Below are positions 29,118 through 35,787 of a stretch of DNA of 35,787 nucleotides, piece by piece (position 1 is the stretch's first letter; each line of letters starts with the position of its first letter). This stretch comes from Gemmatimonadota bacterium (lineage in GTDB: Bacteria > Gemmatimonadota > Gemmatimonadetes > Longimicrobiales > Gaopeijiaceae). The notes under the pieces are model-generated. The model had not been told where the DNA came from and searched no databases. It saw only the letters and a list, made by a program, of their open reading frames with translations. A program made the translations under genes and the position numbers. Where the stretch lies: positions 1 to 35,787 of the forward strand of contig JADFRS010000019.1 of NCBI GenBank assembly GCA_022561145.1, written 5' to 3'.

Positions 29118-30008
29118 TTAGCGTCCTCCGCCGATGTTCCTCATCAGGGGCACGCCACCCTCGGTGGGCACGTAGACCACTGAGCCGCCGGGCAACTCGC
29201 CGAGCGTCTCGATGTAGTGGAACGGCAGGTATGCGGGCGTCAGGCCCGCCGTGATGATCCGCTGGGCTTCAGCGAGTCCCTTGGCCGCCTCGACCTCCTG
29301 GCGTGCACGCTCCTGGATGATCTCGGTCTGGAACCTCTCGGCGGCCACTTGCTGCTCACGCTGGAGTTTTTCCTCGATCGCCTCCCGCACACGGGGTGGC
29401 GTCTGGATGTCCCGGACGAAGACGTCGAGAACCTCGATGCGGGCGCCGGCCTTGGCTTGCACCGCCTCTACCATCGCCGCCGAGACTTCGCGGCGGTTGG
29501 GCGAGAAGATCTCGTTGATGGACTTGGTCGCTATCGCGTCCCTCACGCCGTTCCGTACCGCGTTCAGGATGATGCGGCGCTTGATGTCCTCTTCGGTTCC
29601 GATCGTCTGATAGAGCTCCGGCGCGAGCGCCGGGTCGATCCGGAAGAGCAGGGAGATTTCGAGTGCGACGTTCATCTGCTCGCTGGTCTGAGCGTCGATC
29701 CGCTCGACGCTGCCGTCCGGCGGATAGGCTTGCTCCCGCACGGACATCTTCTCGACCGAAGCCAGAGGGTTGATGAAGTGGATGCCCTGCGGAAGGCTGA
29801 TCGGGTCGACGGTTCCCCAAAAGTGCTTGACCCCCACCTCGCCCACGCCGATGACGACTACGGCATTCATCCCTACAGCGATGAACCCGGCGAGCATGAG
29901 GCCATAGCCTACCAGCTTGGCGTTTCCCTTGCTCGTTACCGCACCGCCCCCTGCGCGGACGGCGGCCCCAACTACGATCACCATCATGGCCAGAAAGACT
30001 GGCCTCAT
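29118..30008 (-). CDS. Prohibitin/SPFH (Band 7) family protein
   Basis: VGEVGVKHFWGTVDPISLPQGIHFINPLASVEKMSVREQ; SEQMNVALEISLLFRIDPALAPELYQTIG; coiled-coil EEKLQREQQVAAERFQTEI. Confidence 0.92.
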   Translation of the reverse strand: MRPVFLAMMVIVVGAAVRAGGGAVTSKGNAKLVGYGLMLAGFIAVGMNAVVVIGVGEVGVKHFWGTVDPISLPQGIHFINPLASVEKMSVREQAYPPDGSVERIDAQTSEQMNVALEISLLFRIDPALAPELYQTIGTEEDIKRRIILNAVRNGVRDAIATKSINEIFSPNRREVSAAMVEAVQAKAGARIEVLDVFVRDIQTPPRVREAIEEKLQREQQVAAERFQTEIIQERARQEVEAAKGLAEAQRIITAGLTPAYLPFHYIETLGELPGGSVVYVPTEGGVPLMRNIGGGR

Positions 30009-30089
30009 GGTTCGCTCCTTTGTCGACGGGGAGAATCCCCCGGAAATACGGTCGCATGTGGGTCACATGTCGAACCTCATGTCCGCAAC

Positions 30090-30117
30090 ATAATACGAGG
30101 GGCGGGTCGATTGTCTT
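30090..30117 (-). promoter_or_regulatory. Candidate sigma-70-like promoter for the prohibitin gene (AAGACA-16-TATTAT)
   Basis: AAGACA at 30117-30112, TATTAT at 30095-30090, 16 nt spacer, upstream of the 30008 start. Confidence 0.4.
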
Positions 30118-30193
30118 TAATAACTCGAACGCGACGCCGAGTTCAAGGTATCCCGGGCTGTCGTTCCTGCTCGCGACGTTCTATGCTGGCGCC

Positions 30194-31483
30194 ATGACAC
30201 TCGCGGAGGTCCTGTACGCGTCGATAGTGCGCGGCCTGAAGGCCGCCTCACCGCTGCTGGCGTTGGGCTCCTCGAAGATGGCTCGCGGCTTTCGGGCTAG
30301 GCGCCATGCGGTGGACACTCTCTCCGGGTGGGCCGCCGAAGGTAGGGACCCGAGTCGTCGCCTGGTCTGGTTCCACGCAGCGTCCGTTGGCGAGGCCCTG
30401 CAGGCGAGGGCGGTGCTCGAGGTTGTTCAGGCGCGGCGGCCCGATCTTCAGATCGCCTTCACTCATTTTTCTCCATCGGCCGAGGCGGTGGCGGCGCGCA
30501 TGCCCGCGGATGTCGCGGGCTACCTGCCCTGGGACGTGGCGACGGACGCCCGGGCTGCTCTGGATGCGCTGCGTCCGAGCTTGCTCGTCTTTACCCAGAA
30601 GGAGGTGTGGCCCACGCTCACGCGGGAGGCCGCGCGCACGGGTGTTCGGGTCGCGCTGGTGGCCGCCACACTTCCCGCGGGTGCGGGCCGAATGAGGCCA
30701 TTGGCCCGGCCCCTGATCAGCCCGGTCCTCGCCAAGCTCGACCTGGTGGCGGCGATCGACTCGTCCGACGGAGAGCGTTTCGTGAGCATTGGAGCGCGGC
30801 CCGGTGCCGTGCACGTGACCGGAGACCCGGGTGTGGATGCCGCATGGGTTCGAGCCAGCGCGGTGGATCCCTCCGCGCCTCACCTCGCTCCCTTCCAGGG
30901 CGATGACCGTCCCACGGTGGTGGCGGGGTCCACTTGGGAAGCCGATGAGGCGGTGTTGCTGCCTGCCTTGCAGAGTGTCCGAGTCGAGTGCGTTGGCCTG
31001 CGCCTGGTGATCGCGCCTCATGAGCCGACTCATGCCACTGTGGACCGGCTGGCGAAGGTGCTGGCCGCGGCGGGTTGGCGGACAACTACGCTGGGCAAGG
31101 TGGAGCGCGATGGCGACGTCGGAAACGTCGACGCGGTCATCGTGGACCGTGTCGGCGTCCTTGCAGACCTCTACTCAGTGGGACGCGTCGCTTACGTCGG
31201 GGGCGGGTTCCACGCTGGCGGCCTCCACAATGTGCTCGAGCCGGCCGCCGCGGGCAGGCCCAGCCTGATCGGGCCCCGGTATGCCGACTCCCGCGCCGCG
31301 GCGGATTTGGTTCAACGGGGCGGTGCGGTCGCCGTAGACGCCCACGGGCTGGGTCCGGCGCTCACCAGATGGTTGGACGATCCGAACGCAATTGCAGGAG
31401 CCGAAAGAGCAGCGACCGATTACGTGCTCGAGCACCGAGGAGCGGCCGAGCGGACCGTTGATTTGCTGCTGGACTGTTTCTAG
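30194..31483 (+). CDS. waaA: 3-deoxy-D-manno-octulosonic acid (KDO) transferase
   Basis: RLVWFHAASVGEALQARAVLEVVQARRPDLQIAFTHFSPSAE; RPTVVAGSTWEADEAVLLPAL; ADLYSVGRVAYVGGGFHAGGLHNVLEPAAAGRPSLIGPRYADS. The ORF opens at 30020, but ATG 30194 fits the family start. Confidence 0.93.
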   Translation: MTLAEVLYASIVRGLKAASPLLALGSSKMARGFRARRHAVDTLSGWAAEGRDPSRRLVWFHAASVGEALQARAVLEVVQARRPDLQIAFTHFSPSAEAVAARMPADVAGYLPWDVATDARAALDALRPSLLVFTQKEVWPTLTREAARTGVRVALVAATLPAGAGRMRPLARPLISPVLAKLDLVAAIDSSDGERFVSIGARPGAVHVTGDPGVDAAWVRASAVDPSAPHLAPFQGDDRPTVVAGSTWEADEAVLLPALQSVRVECVGLRLVIAPHEPTHATVDRLAKVLAAAGWRTTTLGKVERDGDVGNVDAVIVDRVGVLADLYSVGRVAYVGGGFHAGGLHNVLEPAAAGRPSLIGPRYADSRAAADLVQRGGAVAVDAHGLGPALTRWLDDPNAIAGAERAATDYVLEHRGAAERTVDLLLDCF

Positions 31484-31490
31484 GCTGCTT

Positions 31491-33311
31491 CTAGGCGGCG
31501 GACGGAGCGAACTGCAGCTCGTGCAGCCGGGCGTAGAGCCCGCCTCGCTCGAGTAGCTCCTGGTGCGTTCCTTCTTCGCACAATTCCCCATGGTGCAGCA
31601 CGACGATGTGATCTGCTCCCTGGACCGTGGACAGCCGGTGCGCGATGACCAAGGACGTCCGACCCAGCATGAGTCGGCTCGTGGCTTCCTCGATCTGGGC
31701 CTCGATCTCGGAGTCCACGGAACTGGTGGCCTCATCGAGGACGAGCACGGCCGGATCGTACGCCAGGGCCCGAGCGAACGACACGAGCTGCCGCTCACCC
31801 ACCGATAAGGTCGAGCCGCGCTCTCCCAACTCTTGCGAGTAGCCGTCGGGGAGGCGGTCGATGAATGGTGCTGCGCCCACCCGTTGTGCCGCCGCTCGTA
31901 CTCGTTCGTCGGAAATGTCGTCGTTGCCGAGGCGGATGTTGTAGCCCACATCCTGGCTGAACAAGAAGACGTCCTGGAGCACGAATCCGATCTGATCCCT
32001 CAGGTCGTTGAGGCGCAAGCGGTGGATGGGCACGCCGTCCAGGAGGATCTCGCCCTTCTGCACGTCGTAGAAGCGCATGAGCAGGTTCACCAGGGTCGTC
32101 TTTCCCGCGCCCGTGTGCCCTACGACGGCAATCTTTTGGCCGGGTCTTACGTGGAAGCTCACCCCCTTCAAGATCCAGTCCCACTCGTCTTCTTCGTTCT
32201 TCCCATATGCGAACCACACGTCGCGAAACTCGATCTCACCCTCGAGGGGCGAGGGCAGGGGAAGTGGGTCCTCCGGGTCACCGACCCCGATCTCGCGATC
32301 CAGGAGCTCGAAGATGCGCTCGGACGACGCCATGGCCCCCTGGAGCAGGTTGTACTTCTCGGAAAGGTCCTGGATGGGCCGGAAGAAACGCCGTGCCCAC
32401 TGGATGAACGCCGCGAGAATGCCCACCTGAAGCGCCCCGGCCAGGATCAGTGCGCCGCCCTGCCAAATGATGAGCGCCAGGGCGATGGCGGTGAACAGCT
32501 CGATGACCGGGAAGAAGAGCGCATAGTAGGTGATGGAGCGGAGGTGGGCCTCGAGGTAATCCCGGTTGATCTCGGCGTGGCTGTCCGCGTCGTGTTGCTC
32601 GCGATTGAAGTACTGCACGACGCGGATGCCTGTAAGGCGCTCGTGGAGGAACGCGTTGATGCGCGCCAGCCTCAGCCGGATATCGCGATACGCCGTACGC
32701 ACCTTGGCGCGGAACAGGATTGCCGTGAGCGCCACCAACGGCAGCACGGTGAACGTCACCAGGGCCAGCTGCCAGTGCATGTTCAGCATCAAGGCCACGA
32801 TGAAGACCAGGGTGAAGACGTCGCCGAACACCGCCACCAGCCCCGAGCTGAACAGCTCGTTCAGCGTCTCGACGTCCGAGGTGATCCTGGTCATGAGCCG
32901 GCCCACCGGATTCCGGTCGTAGAAACGGAGGTCCAGGCGCTGCATCTTGGCGAAGATCTCGGTCCGGAGGTCGAACATGACGCGCTGGCCGAGCCAGGTC
33001 ATCAGTAGGGCCTGCCCGTACATCAGGAAGAAGGACGCCACGACCGCAGCCATGTATACACCGGCCAAGACGGCCAAGTAGCTGCTGTCGCGGTCGGGAA
33101 TGGCCTCGTCCAGGGCGAGCTGGGTGAGCTTCGGTCCGATGACCTGAAGGCCCGCCGCCGCCAGAAGGATGAGGATGGCCAGTGCCACCTGGAGTTTGTA
33201 CGGCCGCAGGTAACGCAGGAGGCGCTTCATGAGGCGCGCGTCGTACGCCTTCCCCAGGGCGTCTTCTTCCTGGATGTGATCCTGAGCTGCGTTCACCGGT
33301 GTTCCTCGCAT
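31491..33311 (-). CDS. MsbA/LmrA-type ABC exporter (fused TMD-NBD); start 33311 (ATG) or 33296 (GTG)
   Basis: VGHTGAGKTTLVNLLMRFYDVQKGEILLDG; STLSVGERQLVSFARALAYDPAVLVLDEATSSVD; six-TM ABC membrane domain. Confidence 0.94.
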   Translation of the reverse strand: MRGTPVNAAQDHIQEEDALGKAYDARLMKRLLRYLRPYKLQVALAILILLAAAGLQVIGPKLTQLALDEAIPDRDSSYLAVLAGVYMAAVVASFFLMYGQALLMTWLGQRVMFDLRTEIFAKMQRLDLRFYDRNPVGRLMTRITSDVETLNELFSSGLVAVFGDVFTLVFIVALMLNMHWQLALVTFTVLPLVALTAILFRAKVRTAYRDIRLRLARINAFLHERLTGIRVVQYFNREQHDADSHAEINRDYLEAHLRSITYYALFFPVIELFTAIALALIIWQGGALILAGALQVGILAAFIQWARRFFRPIQDLSEKYNLLQGAMASSERIFELLDREIGVGDPEDPLPLPSPLEGEIEFRDVWFAYGKNEEDEWDWILKGVSFHVRPGQKIAVVGHTGAGKTTLVNLLMRFYDVQKGEILLDGVPIHRLRLNDLRDQIGFVLQDVFLFSQDVGYNIRLGNDDISDERVRAAAQRVGAAPFIDRLPDGYSQELGERGSTLSVGERQLVSFARALAYDPAVLVLDEATSSVDSEIEAQIEEATSRLMLGRTSLVIAHRLSTVQGADHIVVLHHGELCEEGTHQELLERGGLYARLHELQFAPSAA

Positions 33312-33378
33312 GGGCGCCGGGGCTCGGGGTACACCCTGCCGGGAAGGGGAGTTCCGGAGCCCCGCAGCCAAGAAAATC

Positions 33379-33412
33379 AAACCGCGGCCCATCGATCGAC
33401 GGGCCGCGGTTC
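33379..33412 (-). terminator. Terminator-like hairpin in the leader of the ABC exporter: perfect 11-bp stem followed by TTTGATTTTCTT on the minus strand
   Basis: AACCGCGGCCC(33380-33390)-ATCGATCGAC-GGGCCGCGGTT(33401-33411); U-rich run only on the minus strand, 68 nt before the ATG at 33311. Confidence 0.6.
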
Positions 33413-33616
33413 GGCTCGGTCAGCCGGTGAGAACCCCTGCCGGCCGGGGCGGTCCCGAAGGGCCACCGTGGCAGCCAGGGCTGCGGTGCTCACGGCGGCC
33501 AACCTAGACATTTCCGGCCAGTCGGTCAACGGCTTCTACAGCCGTAGACGACAGCCGACGCCCGTGTGCAACGGAAGTCGGTTCCACCGGCTCGCGCAGT
33601 CTGCTATCATCCCGGG

Positions 33617-35380
33617 ATGGACGATATGATCCGCATCCGGGGGGCCCGTCAGAACAACCTCAAGAACATTGATGTGGATATCCCCCGTCGTGCTCTGACT
33701 GTGATCACCGGCCCGTCGGGTTCCGGCAAGTCGTCTCTCGCCTTGGACACCCTCTTCGCCGAAGGGCAGCGTCGCTACGTGGAGTCCCTGTCTACGTACG
33801 CGAAGCAGTTTCTGGAGCGCATGGAAAAGCCCGATGTCGACTCCATCGAGGGCCTTGCGCCGGCGGTGGCGATCGAGCAGAAGAACCCGACCAAGTCGAG
33901 CCGATCCACGGTGGGCACGGCCACGGAGGTCTACGACTACCTGAGGCTGCTGTGGGCTCGGGTGGGCCGAACCTCTTGTCCGGAGTGCGGCGATCGCGTG
34001 CGGCCCAACACCGTCAGCGAGACGGTGGACGCGGTCCTGGCCCTTCCCGAGGGGACTCGGGTGCAGGTGACCTTTCCGCTCCACTTGAGCGGCCGGGTGA
34101 AACATGCGCTCGTGGCAGAAAACCTCCGTGCGATGGGGTTCCTGCGCGTCCTGGCCGGGGGGGAGCAACTGGACCTCTCCGCCCCGGACGCGGATGACGC
34201 CGCCGCGCTCGGCGTGGACTTGACGCAGGTGGCGGATCCCCTGGTCGTGGTCGACCGCGTGAAGGTTGGCCCCGAGCTCGAGGACCGCCTGGCCGATTCG
34301 GTCGGCACCTGCTTCGCGGAGGGAGAGGGCGAAGTCGTCATTTTGGTCGATCGCGGGGCAGACGCCTCAAGTGACCTGCCGGAGCGCATGGAGTTCACCG
34401 AGCACTTCCGGTGTGCCAAGCACCCGGAGATCGAGTTCTTGGACCCTACGCCTCAACTCTTTTCATTCAACAACCCGTATGGGTCGTGTCCTCTGTGCAC
34501 CGGATTCGGCGCCACGCTCGACTATGCCGCCGACCTGATCGTGCCGAATCCCGACCGCTCCATCGACGAGGGCGCCGTGGACCCATGGACGAAGCCCCGC
34601 TACCACAAGGAGCATGCGCGCCTCCGCCAGTTTACGCTCGACCAAGGGGAATCGCTCTTCCACCCCTGGAAGGAGTTGTCGGAGGAGTTCCGGGAGGCCG
34701 TGCTCTACGGGGGGTCTGGATTCAAAGGAGTGGTGCCGTTCCTCATCTCCCGTGAGAAAAAACGCTACAAGCAATACATCCGGATCTTTCTCAGGCAGTA
34801 TCAGAGTCCGCAGGTGTGCCGCTCGTGCGGAGGAGCCCGTATTCAGGCCAAGGCCCTGTGTGTGAGTGTCGGGGGCCGCTCTATCGCCGAAGTCAGCGCC
34901 GTACCCCTCGAGGACTTGCGGCTGTGGATCGACGAACTCGACCTGAGCGAGATGGAGACTCTCATAGCCGAGACGATCCTGCGAGAGCTTCGCGCACGTT
35001 TGAGTTTCCTGGTGGACGTGGGACTCGGATACCTCACGTTGGACAGACAGACCCGGACCCTGTCGGGGGGCGAGGCGCAACGGATCAACCTCGCCAACTC
35101 CTTGGGCGCGCGCCTCGTGGATACGCTGTACGTGTTGGACGAACCCACGGTCGGCCTGCATCCCTGCGACACCGATGCCCTGCTGTCACTGCTGTGCAGC
35201 CTGCGTGACGCGGGCAACGCGGTAGTGGTGGTCGAGCACGATACGCAGGCCATCATGGCCGCCGACCACGTGCTCGAGCTCGGTCCGGGCTCGGGCGAGA
35301 ACGGAGGCATGGCGGTCTTCCAGGGAACCCCTGCCGAACTCCTGCTCTGCGACACTGCCACAGGTCGGTTCCTGTCGGGC
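33617..35380 (+). CDS. uvrA: Excinuclease UvrA, N-terminal portion only (first ATPase half); sequence diverges at about 35375-35386
   Basis: [69 protein letters not shown]; zinc-type [46 protein letters not shown]. The second NBD is absent. Confidence 0.95.
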
Positions 35381-35383
35381 AAG

Positions 35384-35787
35384 ACTGATCGATTCGCCGA
35401 TGGTTCTGATGCTGTGACCAAGACTCAGTCCTGCATCCCAGCAATCGCGAACCATTTGTGCTGTGCACGCTTCAAACGGGCTTTCTGCTTTCCCCGCATA
35501 AAGAAACAGCAGATCCGTGTCGGAATAAGGAGACAACTCGCCGCGACCGGATCCACCGATGGCAACGACGGCCGAATAACGTTCGACCAGTTCGCGGTCC
35601 TCAGGACTCAGAGTGGAGAGAACTTCTCGATACAACGAGAGAAGAAGTTCATCGGTCTGTTCGGAAAGAGCCGCGGCCACTTGAATTCCCGTGGCTCCCT
35701 GCTCGGAAAGCTTCCGGGATCGCTCCCGAATCTCCGCCACCCGCGCTCGATTATGCGCCTGACGCTCGCTGGAAAAACCGGCCGCGA
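35384..35787 (-). CDS. glnD: [Protein-PII] uridylyltransferase-like N-terminal fragment, open to the window edge
   Basis: SEQGATGIQVAAALSEQTDELLLSLYREVL...VVAIGGSGRGELSPYSDTDLLFLYAGK...[23 protein letters not shown] matches the GlnD nucleotidyltransferase region (GGxGRxELxPxSDxDLLFLY). Confidence 0.8.

Noticed and set aside
31833-33008. 391 aa plus-strand ORF opposite the ABC exporter
   Set aside because: Shadow ORF; acidic/His-rich low-information translation, minus strand is a clear ABC exporter
1-35787. CRISPR arrays, tRNA/rRNA genes, transposases or phage genes
   Set aside because: No regularly spaced repeats, conserved RNA gene motifs, or transposase/integrase/structural phage protein text recognised in the supplied ORFs

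Overview
The window reads as a high-GC chromosomal or metagenomic segment from a Gram-negative bacterium. KDO transferase is present and lipoprotein signals are common; the phylum (possibly Gemmatimonadota-like) is an inference only. Recognisable intact genes: an S9 (DPP-IV-like) peptidase, a GH95 alpha-L-fucosidase, a serine-hydrolase/VanX fusion, an ECF-like sigma with zinc-finger anti-sigma, a beta-propeller/TlpA thioredoxin, transketolase, leucyl-tRNA synthetase, a membrane-anchored MutS-like ATPase, a DUF2265-type aminopeptidase, a prohibitin/SPFH protein, KDO transferase and an MsbA-like ABC exporter. The accessory half holds five broken genes: an ABC permease with a large internal deletion, a DUF72 gene, a TPR fragment, an SRPBCC/AHSA1 gene and a response-regulator fragment. 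Four of the five carry frameshifts that all look like single-base deletions, and two of those also have TGG-to-stop changes. At the right end, uvrA stops matching after its first ATPase half and runs straight into an oppositely oriented glnD-like N-terminus with different composition, so it is either a chimeric join or a recent rearrangement. I saw no CRISPR array, tRNA, rRNA or transposase. I did not find a convincing novel multi-gene system. The best uncharacterised candidates are the tandem paralogues at 9.5-11.1 kb and the hairpin-bearing leader upstream of the ABC exporter.
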